DNA of 64,000 nt, from NCBI RefSeq assembly GCF_018326285.1, contig NZ_AP023362.1, forward strand, positions 2,728,001-2,792,000, written 5' to 3'. Source of the DNA: Mycolicibacterium sp. TY81. GTDB taxonomy: Bacteria; Actinomycetota; Actinomycetes; Mycobacteriales; Mycobacteriaceae. The translations under genes and the position numbers were made by a program. Below are positions 18,152 to 27,687 of this stretch, piece by piece. The notes under the pieces were generated by a model that was not told the DNA's origin, ran no database searches, and was given only the letters and a program-made list of their open reading frames with translations. The stretch's first letter is position 1. Each line of letters opens with the position of its first letter.

Positions 18152-19811
18152 CCGCCCGGATCACCGCCGCCAGTGACGCGGTGAGCACCGAGTCACTGCG
18201 GCCGCACGACCAGCCGCCGCGGTGTTCGAGGTAGGTGACCGCGGTGGCGCCGATCGACTGCTGGGTGAGGCTCAGAACCTCGACGGGCCGGTCCACGTCG
18301 GCCAGCGCCTGCGTCAGCGCCTCGACGGGCCCGACACCGCGATGGGTACTGGTGCGCGCAATCCCATTGACGGTCACCGTGATCTCGGTGGTGTCGTCGC
18401 TGCTGACGTGCCAGTCCTTCAGCTCGACCGGGCCGCCGCAACCCAGGTAGGTCGCCTCGAACAGGTCGTACAGCTCGGTGGCGGTCACCTCGGCGCCGCT
18501 GCCGTCGGCGTGGGCCTGCACGTGCCGGGCGAAGTCGATCTGCAGCCGGCGCGGCAGGTCCAGTCCGTAACCGGTGTGCAGCAGATAGGCGATACCGCCC
18601 TTACCGGACTGTGAATTCACCCGGATGACCGCGTCGTAGCTGCGGCCGATGTCGGCCGGATCGATCGGCAGATACGGTACCCGCCAATCGATTTCGTGTT
18701 GGTCGCGGTTCTCGGCCGCCGCCCGGGCCCGGTGTTCGGCCAGCCCTTTCTTGATGGCGTCCTGGTGGGTGCCCGAGAACGCTGTGTGCACCAGGTCGCC
18801 CACGTACGGATGGCGTTCGTGGATCGGCATCCGCGTGCAGTGCGACACCGTGCGGGCGATCGCATCGATGTCGGAGAAGTCGATCATCGGGTCGACGCCC
18901 TGCGCATACAGATTCAGGGCCAGGGTGGCGATGTCGACGTTGCCGGTGCGCTCACCGTTGCCGAACACACAGCCCTCGACGCGTTGCGCCCCGGCCAGGA
19001 CTGCCAATTCGGCGCAGGCCACGCCGGTCCCCCGGTCATTGTGCGGGTGCACCGACAGGATCACCGCATCGCGCCGGGCCAGATTCCGGTGCATGTACTC
19101 GATCTGGTCGGCGTATACGTTCGGCGTCGCAACCTCAACGGTGGCAGGAAGATTCAGGATCACCGGCCGGCTCTCGGTGGCGTCCCACAGCTGCGTCACG
19201 GCGTCGCAGATCTCCAGCACGTAATCGGGTTCGGTCAGGTTGAACACCTCGGGCGAGAACTGGAACCGGATGTTCGGCATACCCTCGGTCAAGGTGAGCA
19301 CGTCGAGCGCGCCGTGCAGGATCAGACTGCGCAGCTCGTCGCGGTCCTTGCCCAGCACGGTGTTTCGCCACGTGGGCGCGGTCGCGGTGTACATGTGGAT
19401 GACGACGTCGTTGCGCATGCCCCGCACCGATTCGACGGTGCGCTCGATCAGGTCGCGGCGGGCCGGGGTGAACACCGCGATGGTGACATCCGGTGGCGCG
19501 ATGTCGGTTTCGGCCAACAGCCGCACGAAGTCGAAATCGGTCTGGGACGCCGAGGGGTAGCCGACCTCGATCTCCTTGTAGCCGATGGCGACAAGCTGTT
19601 CGAAGAATCGGCGTTTGCGATCGGGGTCCATCGGCTCGGCCAGGGCCTGGTTGCCGTCGCGCAGGTCGACGGGCACCCACAGCGGCGCGGCAGCGATTCG
19701 GTTACTGGGCCAATCCCGTTGGACCACAGGGATGTCCACCCGATCGAAGACATCGGTGTAACGGTGCCACGGCATGGTTGACGGTTGTTGACGGTTCCAG
19801 GAGGTGCTCAT
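18138..19811 (-). CDS. leuA: 2-isopropylmalate synthase (LeuA, class II type)
   Basis: 557 aa from the ATG at 19811. It condenses acetyl-CoA with 2-ketoisovalerate, the first committed step to leucine. The catalytic-barrel motifs [22 protein letters not shown] and [11 protein letters not shown] and the C-terminal Leu-binding regulatory domain (from about 440) are present. Compared with recalled M. tuberculosis LeuA it is clearly diverged and lacks the repeat insertion, so it may be a second paralogue or a replacement; the rest of the genome would tell. It is preceded by a Leu-rich leader peptide and hairpins. It overlaps the bcpB 3' end by 14 bases. Confidence 0.93.
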   Translation of the reverse strand: MSTSWNRQQPSTMPWHRYTDVFDRVDIPVVQRDWPSNRIAAAPLWVPVDLRDGNQALAEPMDPDRKRRFFEQLVAIGYKEIEVGYPSASQTDFDFVRLLAETDIAPPDVTIAVFTPARRDLIERTVESVRGMRNDVVIHMYTATAPTWRNTVLGKDRDELRSLILHGALDVLTLTEGMPNIRFQFSPEVFNLTEPDYVLEICDAVTQLWDATESRPVILNLPATVEVATPNVYADQIEYMHRNLARRDAVILSVHPHNDRGTGVACAELAVLAGAQRVEGCVFGNGERTGNVDIATLALNLYAQGVDPMIDFSDIDAIARTVSHCTRMPIHERHPYVGDLVHTAFSGTHQDAIKKGLAEHRARAAAENRDQHEIDWRVPYLPIDPADIGRSYDAVIRVNSQSGKGGIAYLLHTGYGLDLPRRLQIDFARHVQAHADGSGAEVTATELYDLFEATYLGCGGPVELKDWHVSSDDTTEITVTVNGIARTSTHRGVGPVEALTQALADVDRPVEVLSLTQQSIGATAVTYLEHRGGWSCGRSDSVLTASLAAVIRAANAL

Positions 19812-19842
19812 GAGTGGTCTGCTCTCGGTCAGGTTTGGAGGT

Positions 19843-19880
19843 GACCGGTCGCGACAGAGCCCCACGGCAGGGGGCCGGTC
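19843..19880 (-). terminator. leuA attenuator hairpin
   Basis: Between the leader peptide stop and leuA, an outer stem GACCGG/CCGGTC (19843-19848 with 19875-19880) encloses GCCCC/GGGGC (19859-19863 with 19871-19875). GACCGGTC at 19843-19850 is itself palindromic, so alternative pairings are possible, as attenuators need. Confidence 0.55.
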
Positions 19881-19883
19881 GTT

Positions 19884-19925
19884 TCAGACCCCGCCGCGGC
19901 AGCCAAGGAGAAGCACGCGCGTCAT
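19884..19925 (-). CDS. leuL: Leucine leader peptide of leuA
   Basis: 13-residue peptide MTRVLLLGCRGGV with three consecutive leucine codons CTT CTC CTT. CTT is rare in such GC-rich coding sequence, which favours ribosome stalling when Leu-tRNA is low. It begins 9 bases after a TATAGT hexamer (19935-19940 on the minus strand), so it is probably translated from a leaderless transcript. Leader peptides of this kind before leuA are known in actinobacteria. The hairpin region lies 3 bases beyond its stop. Confidence 0.75.
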   Translation of the reverse strand: MTRVLLLGCRGGV

Positions 19926-19934
19926 GATGGTTAG

Positions 19935-19940
19935 ACTATA
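19935..19940 (-). promoter_or_regulatory. -10 element of the leuL-leuA transcript
   Basis: TATAGT on the minus strand, 9 bases before the leader ATG. It lies only 31 bases from the divergent GntR start, so the two promoters overlap. Confidence 0.5.
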
Positions 19941-19970
19941 CACAACTCCTCAGACAAGTAGAGAGGTTCT

Positions 19971-20638
19971 ATGGTTTCGCAGGTATCGCGTCAGCCCCTG
20001 GCGGCGCAAGCCGCCCAGCTCCTACTGACGCGCATCAAAGACGGTGAATGGCCACTGGGACAACGCCTTCCCGGCGAAACCACGCTGGCCGCCCAGCTCG
20101 GCGTCGGCCGTTCCACCCTGCGTGAGGCCATCCGCGAACTGGCCGGGAAGGGCGTCCTCGACAGCCGTCAGGGCGCCGGCGTCTTCGTCACCGCCCTCGA
20201 TGCCACCGACGACTGGGACACCGTGCTGCGCAGCGCGAACGTCGCCTCGGTGATCGAGGCCCGCATCGCCATCGAGGCCGAGGGCGCCGCCCTCGCCGCA
20301 ACCCGGCGCACACCGGCCGATCTGCGCGCCATCCGTCGCACCCTCGCCGCCCGCGGCGTCACCGGCCAGTCGGTCCCCGAACATGTGGATGCGGACATGG
20401 CCTTTCACCGGGCCGTGATCGCCGCCGCCCACAATGACGTGCTGACCCAACTGTTCGACGCATTCCTGCCCCGGCTGCGGCTGGCCATGATCGACATGCT
20501 GAGAATCCGCCCGATCGCGTCAGAACCGTGCGACCACGCGCTGCATCAGCAACTCGCAGACGCCATCGTCGCGCGCGATCCCGACGCCGCGGCCGCCGCG
20601 AGCCGCACCCACCTGAGCGCTTTGAAGGAGTCCTTCAC

Positions 20639-20642
<4 letters not shown>
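19971..20642 (+). CDS. GntR-family (FadR subfamily) regulator
   Basis: 223 aa. N-terminal winged helix with the GntR pattern (LPGETTLAAQLGVGRSTLREAIRELAGKG in pieces, about 33-61) and an all-helical FadR-type effector domain with VIEARIAIE and the metal/ligand-type HVDADMAFHRAVIAAAHN (about 136-153). ATG at 19971 follows AGAGAGG. Divergent from leuL-leuA and overlapping (ATGA) the ABC ATPase downstream. It may control leuA, the ABC gene, or both; the ligand is unknown. Confidence 0.88.
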
Positions 20643-21436
<794 letters not shown>

Positions 21437-21464
21437 CACACATAGCCGGCCCTGTCCGGTTATT

Positions 21465-21479
21465 GGCAGTACTACTGCC
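21465..21479. terminator. Small hairpin after the ABC gene
   Basis: GGCAGT-ACT-ACTGCC, 29 bases after the ABC stop. The remaining bases up to the Rieske gene (21437-21731) contain this hairpin, the KstR-like palindrome, and an 8-bp inverted repeat GCGTGGAC (21601-21608) / GTCCACGC (21674-21681); no gene was seen. Confidence 0.35.
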
Positions 21480-21570
21480 CAGTACCTTGCCGAGCATCGG
21501 TAATTTACGTGCGCGACAGAGTCTTTCGGTTCGCTTGCGACAGTTGTCGGACTAATGGTCTACTGCGAAC

Positions 21571-21584
21571 TAGAACATGTTCTA
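21571..21584. promoter_or_regulatory. KstR-type operator
   Basis: TAGAACATGTTCTA is a perfect 14-bp palindrome and a full match to the KstR consensus TnnAACnnGTTnnA known from mycobacterial cholesterol-catabolism promoters. It stands in an AT-rich stretch 148 bases before the Rieske oxygenase start, with no other gene start nearby, so it most likely controls that operon. Confidence 0.65.
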
Positions 21585-21731
21585 TTAGCTAGCCACAACG
21601 GCGTGGACGCGGGAACGTAGTCGGGGAAATCTACGGACACGTGCGGGGTTGCCGCATGCCCTTCGCCGGCACTGTCCACGCGTCACCTGTTTCGGATTCG
21701 ACTCCACCGCGCGGACAGCGAAAGGGCTTCG

Positions 21732-22733
21732 ATGACCTCAACGACGGAAGTGACGAGCATCGGCCGGGCCGGCGACGCGTTCCCGCCGTACCCCTACAGC
21801 TGGTATGCGGTGGCGTTCGCCCACGAACTCAAGCCCGGGACGGTGCTGACGCGGCGCTTCCTCGACGGCGAGATCATCGTCTTCCAGACCGCCTCCGGCG
21901 AGTTGTCCGCTGCCGAGCCCTACTGCCCTCATCTGGGCGCGCATATCGGAAAACGGGGCTGGGTCGACGGCGAGGCCGTCGTGTGCCCGTTCCACGAGTT
22001 CAAATTCGCACCGTCGGGCACCTGCATCTCGACCCCGACCGGGGAGCCGCCCCGCGGCGCGGCACTCAAGACCCTGCCCATCCGCAATCACCTGGGCATG
22101 ATCATGGTCTACCACGGTCCACCCGGGCAGCAGCCGGCGTTCGAGCTCGACCTGCCGACGGCCGATCCGGACTGGCACCCGATCGCCACCAAGAAACTGC
22201 ATTTCAAGACCCATCCGCAAGAGGTCAACGAAAACGGTTTGGACCACGCGCATTTCGCGACCATCCACAAATTCCGTGACTTCGTCGTGCCCAAGCCGAT
22301 GGAGATCGACGGTGCCCGGATCTATACCGAATACGGTGGCACCAAACCCATTCCGGTGATCGGCGGCATCAGCTTCCACTTCAAATCGGTTCTGGTCGGT
22401 CTCGGCTTCTCCCTGGTGGAGATCGCCATCCAGGGCGGGCTGACCGTCCGGCAGATGGTGCTGCCCACCCCCGTCGCCGAGCGCAACGTCGACATCTACA
22501 TCGGCATCGCCGCGAAAAGGCATGTGCGCAACCGGCTCGTGCGTGCGTTGCTGGGGCCGATCGAGCGACTGGCGGGCTGGATCGTGCTCCAGGTCGTCGC
22601 TTATGAGGTTCAGCGCGACCAGCTGATCTGGGACGACAAGGTGTACCTCGAGCATCCCAAACTGACACCTGGTGACGGGCCGATCGGCAAGTACCGCCAC
22701 TGGGTACGGCAGTTCTACACGCCGGCGGCATGA
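21732..22733 (+). CDS. Rieske-type non-heme iron oxygenase, possibly steroid-directed
   Basis: 333 aa. The Rieske [2Fe-2S] site is C65-x-H67 ... C85-x2-H88 (CPHLGAH, CPFHEF). The mononuclear iron site fits E168/D171-x2-H174-x4-H179 in NENGLDHAHFATIH. A hydrophobic stretch near 280-300 resembles steroid-active Rieske enzymes of the KshA / cholesterol 7-desaturase (DAF-36) type, but it is shorter than KshA and is not KshA itself. A KstR-type operator upstream supports a steroid or lipid substrate. The reductase partner is not in the window. It overlaps the next gene (ATGA). Confidence 0.8.
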   Translation: MTSTTEVTSIGRAGDAFPPYPYSWYAVAFAHELKPGTVLTRRFLDGEIIVFQTASGELSAAEPYCPHLGAHIGKRGWVDGEAVVCPFHEFKFAPSGTCISTPTGEPPRGAALKTLPIRNHLGMIMVYHGPPGQQPAFELDLPTADPDWHPIATKKLHFKTHPQEVNENGLDHAHFATIHKFRDFVVPKPMEIDGARIYTEYGGTKPIPVIGGISFHFKSVLVGLGFSLVEIAIQGGLTVRQMVLPTPVAERNVDIYIGIAAKRHVRNRLVRALLGPIERLAGWIVLQVVAYEVQRDQLIWDDKVYLEHPKLTPGDGPIGKYRHWVRQFYTPAA

Positions 22734-24130
22734 GCACGGCGATGCCCCGCGCCGAGCGGGTCAGCGGGATGGATGCCTGGCAGCTCTATCAGGAGACCGG
22801 GCTGCAGGTCGGTAACGGCATGTCACTGATTCTCGTCGACCGCAGTTCGGTGGCCGGAAACCTGCGGGACTACGTGGTGTCGGCCCTGGACAACCGGATC
22901 CACCTCATGCCCGCGTACCGCAAGGTGCTCTACGACCCATGGTTCAACCTCGACCGGCCCCTGTTGGTGGCCCGGCCGCAGATCGACGTGGCGGCGCACG
23001 TGACAGCCCTGCCGATGCCCGAACCCGGCGGCGCGGTCGGTGCGGCCAAGGCCTTGGCCGCGGTCCGCGCCATGCACCTGGATCGGCGGGAACCCTTGTG
23101 GCACATGTACGTTCTCGAAGACGATGACACCGAGCACGCGTACCTGATCTCGGTGGTGCATCACCTCCTTGTCGACGGCGACTCGGCAATCGAGGTCACC
23201 GGCTGCTTGATGACCCCGGGTGATCTGAGCATCCGGCCGGCCAAGGCCGTTCCCGAGTCGTCGACGTTCCCGGCGCGGCCGACGGCGATCGTGCGCGACG
23301 CCGCCGCGCGCAAGGCGCAGCGCCTGCGGCGACTCCCCCGGCTCGTGGCCACCTCGGTGCGGGTCCTGCGCGGCAAGTGGGCCGCCCGCCACCTCGATGT
23401 GAAAGCCCCTCGCACGCCACTGAACTGCTCACTGTCGGGTGCCTCGACCGCCGCCGTGGCCGTCCTGCCGCTCGAGGATCTGCAGGCGGTGGCCCAGCGG
23501 TTCTCGGTCACCATCAACCACATCCTGCTCAGCTGTGTGGGCGCGGCCCTGGACGGCGTGCTGCACCGGCAGGGGCGGCGTCCACGGCAGTCGTTGGTTG
23601 CGGCCGTCCCATATGCGATGCGCAGTGCCGACACCTCCGATTACGTCACCGACGGCGTCGGCACCACCACGGTGCTGCGGGTCAACCTCAACACGACGGA
23701 GGCCGACCCGGTGCGGCGCCTGCTCGCCGTCGCCGATCACGCGCGGGCGGTCAAAGCCGTGCAGGAACAGCGCGGGGTCAACCTCTTTCGGCAGTGGAAC
23801 GAGTACGCACCGGGCCGCGCGGTCAACCTGTTGTTCCGCACCATCGAGCGGTTCAGTCTGGCCGAACGGATCTCGTGGCCCTGCAACGTCATCGTGTCCA
23901 ACGCCAGCGGTATCGCGGTCGATGATCCGGTGTTCCTCAACCTGCCGGCCCTGCGCTTCCATCCGGCCGGGCCGCTTTACCACGGCATGGGCCCGAGCGT
24001 CATCGCGATGTCCTGGAACAACAACCTGTGCCTTTCGGTGACAGCGGACTCCCGGCACGTCTCCGACGCCGCTGCCATCACCAAAGGCATCGAGTCCGAG
24101 CTCGCGACCCTACTGGCCGCGGCGCGTTAG
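22730..24130 (+). CDS. WS/DGAT-like acyltransferase
   Basis: 466 aa, the size of mycobacterial wax-ester synthase / diacylglycerol acyltransferase proteins. The catalytic HHxxxDG motif is HHLLVDG at 144-150, and the C-terminal DUF1298-like half contains the NVIVSNASG region that usually reads NVPGP-like in triacylglycerol synthases. Such enzymes esterify diacylglycerol, fatty alcohols or other alcohols with acyl-CoA. Being coupled to a Rieske oxygenase, its acceptor could be a hydroxylated sterol or lipid; this is inference. A GTG-started LLM gene follows after 6 bases. Confidence 0.82.
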   Translation: MSTAMPRAERVSGMDAWQLYQETGLQVGNGMSLILVDRSSVAGNLRDYVVSALDNRIHLMPAYRKVLYDPWFNLDRPLLVARPQIDVAAHVTALPMPEPGGAVGAAKALAAVRAMHLDRREPLWHMYVLEDDDTEHAYLISVVHHLLVDGDSAIEVTGCLMTPGDLSIRPAKAVPESSTFPARPTAIVRDAAARKAQRLRRLPRLVATSVRVLRGKWAARHLDVKAPRTPLNCSLSGASTAAVAVLPLEDLQAVAQRFSVTINHILLSCVGAALDGVLHRQGRRPRQSLVAAVPYAMRSADTSDYVTDGVGTTTVLRVNLNTTEADPVRRLLAVADHARAVKAVQEQRGVNLFRQWNEYAPGRAVNLLFRTIERFSLAERISWPCNVIVSNASGIAVDDPVFLNLPALRFHPAGPLYHGMGPSVIAMSWNNNLCLSVTADSRHVSDAAAITKGIESELATLLAAAR

Positions 24131-24136
24131 GGTTTC

Positions 24137-25105
24137 GTGTTCACCCTGCGGTTCGACATGCGGGCCCCGACCGGTGGCGCGCCGGCGTCGTCGCTGTATC
24201 CCGCCGCGCTCGACATGGCCGCGTGGGCCGAACCGCGCGGCCTGATCCTGCTGGTGGTGTCCGAGCATCACGCCGCCGAAGACGGGTACCTGCCCAGCCC
24301 GTTGCCGATGGCCGCGGCACTGGCCGCCCGCACCACATCGGTGCCCATCGCGGTGAGTGCCCTCATCCTGCCGTTGTAAAACCCGGTGCGGCTGGCCGAG
24401 GACATCGGCGTGCTGGATCATCTCAGCGGCGGACGGATCTCCTACACCTTGGGCGTCGGCTACCGGCCCGAGGAGTTCGAGTCACTCGGCGTGGACTATC
24501 ACCGCCGCGGCGAATTGGCCGAGGAGCATCTGACGGTGTTGCTGAAAGCCCTTGACGGCGCACCGTTTGTGGACAACGAACGCGGCGTACTGGTCCGTCC
24601 CGCACCGGAGCGCAAGGTGCGCCTGTCGTATGGCGGGGGCACCCCGCGGGCCGCACGGCGCGCCGCACGCTTCGGGTTGGGGTTCAACGCGCAGAACAAC
24701 CTGCCGGAGCTGGTGGATGCCTACTACGACGAATGCGCCAGGCAGGGCCGCGTTCCCGGCCGCATGCAGCAACCACGACCCGGGTTTCCGACGACGGTCT
24801 TCGTGGCCGACGACGTCGACCGCGCCTGGGACGAGATCGGCCCGTACCTGCTCCACGACGCCATGACGTACGCCGACGGCCATCACGACCCGCACATCGT
24901 CAGCCTGTCGACCGCGCAGACCATCGACGCGCTGCGTGCCGAAAACGGCAGCCACCGCATCTATTCGGTGGACCAGGCGATCGAGGCCATCGCCCGGGAC
25001 GGCGTCCTGTCCCTGCACCCGCTCTGCGGTGGTCTACCGCCCGAACTCGCCTGGCCATATCTGCACCGTGTCGTGGACGAGGTCATGCCCGCCGTACCGC
25101 GTTAG
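24137..25105 (+). pseudogene. LLM-class F420-dependent oxidoreductase, interrupted by one stop codon
   Basis: A 322-codon frame runs from GTG 24137 to TAG 25105 with a single in-frame TAA at 24377-24379 (codon 81). Both halves are luciferase-like monooxygenase sequence: VVSEHHAAEDGYLPSPLPMA before the stop and NPVRLAEDIGVLDHLSGGR after it. Relatives read LPL-Tyr/His-NP here, so a one-base change from TAC or TAT explains the stop. No frameshift is seen and the remainder is intact, so it is a recent pseudogene, a sequencing error, or a readthrough site. A GTG at 24386 could restart but would lack the N-terminal barrel strands. Third gene of the KstR-box operon. Confidence 0.85.
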
Positions 25106-25980
25106 AAGCGCACACCGGTCAGCGATTCCGCGCAATCCCAAAGTCGCTGCGCGACAAGTGGGTCACGGGCGGCGGCGGCCAACTCGACCTTGACCGGTGC
25201 ACCCGTCATCTGCAGGCGACCGCCCGGGCCGTAGAAGTCACCGGCGGCGGCGCCGGAGTCGGTCGCCGCACGCAACACCGGCAGGGCTCCGGCGTCCGCA
25301 TCCTGCACGAACCATGACGTCGAGAACCGCAGTCGCGGGTGATACGCCAGCTGCTGCCAGCCCTGGTCCCGAAGAATCGCGGTACGGGCGCTGCCGGGAT
25401 GCGCGGCCACACACATGGCCTGGTGCCGCCGGTTGTACTCGGACATGAACAGCAGTTGCGCCAGTTTCGAATTGGCGTACGCCTTGGCGCTGCGGAACTT
25501 CCTGCGGCTCTGCAGATCCTCGAAGTCGATGAGGCCACGGCGGTGCGTCAGGCTGCTCACCATCACGATGCGCGCGGCCCGGTCGTGCAGCAGACCCGTG
25601 AGGGCGAAATGCCCGAGGAAGTTCACCCCGAAATCCCCCTCGAAACCGTCCCTGGTCTCGGTGCGCACAGGATGCATGACGCCGGCGTTGTTGATCAGCA
25701 GGTCGATTCTGCGGTGCCGCGCACGAAGACCCTCGGCGCAGCGCCGTACCGAGGCCAGGTCCGCCAGGTCCAATTCCGCGAATTCGGTTGTCGCGTCGGG
25801 TAGTGCGGCCTGCACCTGCCGAGCGGCGTCGGCATTGCGGCACGCGAGCACCACAGTCGCCCCGAGCCCGGCCAGACCCCTGACGACCTCGACGCCGATA
25901 CCGCTGTTCGCTCCGGTGACCACCGCGACGCGTCCGTCCTGACGGCTTGCGTCGGACAGGGTCCAAGGTGTGCTCGTCAT
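25102..25980 (-). CDS. Short-chain dehydrogenase/reductase (retinol-dehydrogenase-like)
   Basis: 292 aa. NAD(P)-binding TGANSGIG (about 22-29), NNAGVM (about 96-101), catalytic Ser in VMVSSLTHRRG and YxxxK as YANSKLAQ. Classical SDR of the oxidoreductase type common in mycobacteria; substrate unknown. It is the last gene behind allophanate hydrolase (27-base gap) and may be co-transcribed with the nitrogen cluster. Its stop overlaps the convergent LLM stop (TTAG shared). Confidence 0.88.
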   Translation of the reverse strand: MTSTPWTLSDASRQDGRVAVVTGANSGIGVEVVRGLAGLGATVVLACRNADAARQVQAALPDATTEFAELDLADLASVRRCAEGLRARHRRIDLLINNAGVMHPVRTETRDGFEGDFGVNFLGHFALTGLLHDRAARIVMVSSLTHRRGLIDFEDLQSRRKFRSAKAYANSKLAQLLFMSEYNRRHQAMCVAAHPGSARTAILRDQGWQQLAYHPRLRFSTSWFVQDADAGALPVLRAATDSGAAAGDFYGPGGRLQMTGAPVKVELAAAARDPLVAQRLWDCAESLTGVRF

Positions 25981-26007
25981 GTCCGTTGCAGCGTAGCCGC
26001 CACTACC

Positions 26008-27687
26008 TCACTGGGTGGCGAACTCGCGGGCCTGGAGATACGCCCGCCAGCCGCCGAATTCCGAGATGTCGGGCGCCGCGATGGCGGCCTCGTCGGCGCA
26101 CACGAAGCCGGTCTCCCAAGTCCCGTCGTCGAGTTCCACCGCCGCCAGGCCCATCGGCGTCGGGAGGGCGGCCAGGAACGTCCCGAGCGCGGCCGGCGAG
26201 AGCGACCAGCACTCCACCTCGAAGGCCCGCCCGCCATGGGGCAGCCGCACCAGCGCGGGCTTGCCCGACGGTAGCGCCGTCATCCGGTAGCGCTCGGCCG
26301 TGCGCGCCGGCCCGTCCCACCGCGCCCCGAGATCGTGGAGCTGACCGGCCAGCGGCTGATCACGCAGATGCGCTCCGGCCACGACCAGCGTCAGCACCCC
26401 GGCGCCCGCGCGCTCCGGCCAGGACGCCGCCGCGCTGCGCTCACCGCCGCCTAGCCGGGCCGCGATGTCCGCGACCACCGCGTCATCGAAGGCTCGCCCC
26501 AAGACCGTGACGCCGAATTGTGCTGTGGTGCCGTCGGCTTCGGCGACCTCGCCCGCCGGAACCGCGACGCCGCACATGTCGAAGAGATTGCAGAAGTTGG
26601 TATACGTGCCGATCCGGGCATTGACCCCGACCGGGTCGGCCGCCACCTCGGCGAGCGTCGGATGCAGTGGAGCAGTGGGGACGAGCAGCGCGTCGCACTC
26701 CTCCAATGCCCGGAATGCCCGCTCCCGCAGGCGGTCCAGCTCACGACGGTCACGCAACAGCCCGGTCGCGGTGTGGGTGCCACCGGCGGTGATGATGGCC
26801 GCGACCGTCGGGTCCAGACCGGCGTCGGCACCGGCACCACTTATGAAATCCCCCACCGCCTCCGTGCGCTCGGCGACCAGCGCCCCGTCGTACAGCAGCC
26901 GGGCGGCAGCCAGGAAGTCCGTCAGATCGATGGGGACGATGCGCATCCCGGCATCCCGGGCGGCATCGACGGCGCGCTGGAACGCGGCATCCCAGCCGGG
27001 CGCCATCGCGGGCAATTCGGCGGGCACCGCCAGCACCGGCTCGGCCGGGGCGGCCAAGCGCGTCGACGCGGGCCACGGCCGCTGCGTCGTGGTCGCCATC
27101 ACGGCCATGGCGCTCTCCGCCGTGGCCAGGTCACGCGCCAGGATCGTCACGCAGTCATAGCTCGGGCAGGCCGGGACGACGCCTGCCGTCGACACCAGCC
27201 CGATGGTGCCCTTGATCCCGACGAGGCCCTGGTACGCCGCCGGTACCCGGCCGGATCCGGCAGTGTCCGTGGCGATTCCGATGTCGGCCGCACCGATGGC
27301 CACCGCGACGGCCGAGCCCGACGACGAGCCGCCCGATATCCGGTCCGGGCGCCGCGCGTCACGCACCGCGCCGTAGGGACTACGGGTGCCGACGAGCCCG
27401 GTGGCGAACTGATCCAGATTGGTCTTGCCGATCACGACCGCGCCGGCCGCCCGCAGCGCGGCCACCACCGGCGCGTCGGCATCCGGGGTGTAGGCGTAGC
27501 CCGGGCACGCCGCCGTGGTCGGCAGACCCGCGACGTCGACGTTGTCCTTGACCGCCAGCAGCTGACCGGCCAGCGGTCCCTGCGCCTGTGCGACCTCGCG
27601 GCGCACGGTGTCCTCGTCCCGGACGGTGATGAAGGCCTCCGGTCGCTGTGCGATGGCCGCGTAGGCGGCGCTGATCCGGTCCGTCAT
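26008..27687 (-). CDS. atzF: Allophanate hydrolase
   Basis: 559 aa. Amidase-signature domain with Lys K47 (AVKDN), cis-Ser S120 (SGGSSSG) and nucleophile S144 in DTAGSGRVPA, the form typical of allophanate hydrolases, followed by the C-terminal allophanate hydrolase domain (from about 440, EVECWSLSPAALGTFLA). It splits allophanate to ammonia and CO2 in the cytoplasm. The ATG overlaps the stop of the carboxyltransferase gene (ATGA). With that gene and the two DUF1989 genes it completes the second half of a urea or guanidine degradation route. Confidence 0.93.
   Translation of the reverse strand: MTDRISAAYAAIAQRPEAFITVRDEDTVRREVAQAQGPLAGQLLAVKDNVDVAGLPTTAACPGYAYTPDADAPVVAALRAAGAVVIGKTNLDQFATGLVGTRSPYGAVRDARRPDRISGGSSSGSAVAVAIGAADIGIATDTAGSGRVPAAYQGLVGIKGTIGLVSTAGVVPACPSYDCVTILARDLATAESAMAVMATTTQRPWPASTRLAAPAEPVLAVPAELPAMAPGWDAAFQRAVDAARDAGMRIVPIDLTDFLAAARLLYDGALVAERTEAVGDFISGAGADAGLDPTVAAIITAGGTHTATGLLRDRRELDRLRERAFRALEECDALLVPTAPLHPTLAEVAADPVGVNARIGTYTNFCNLFDMCGVAVPAGEVAEADGTTAQFGVTVLGRAFDDAVVADIAARLGGGERSAAASWPERAGAGVLTLVVAGAHLRDQPLAGQLHDLGARWDGPARTAERYRMTALPSGKPALVRLPHGGRAFEVECWSLSPAALGTFLAALPTPMGLAAVELDDGTWETGFVCADEAAIAAPDISEFGGWRAYLQAREFATQ

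Noticed and set aside
24386..25105. Annotating the LLM region as two separate genes
   Set aside because: The two pieces are in the same frame, separated by one stop codon, and together make one normal-length LLM protein.
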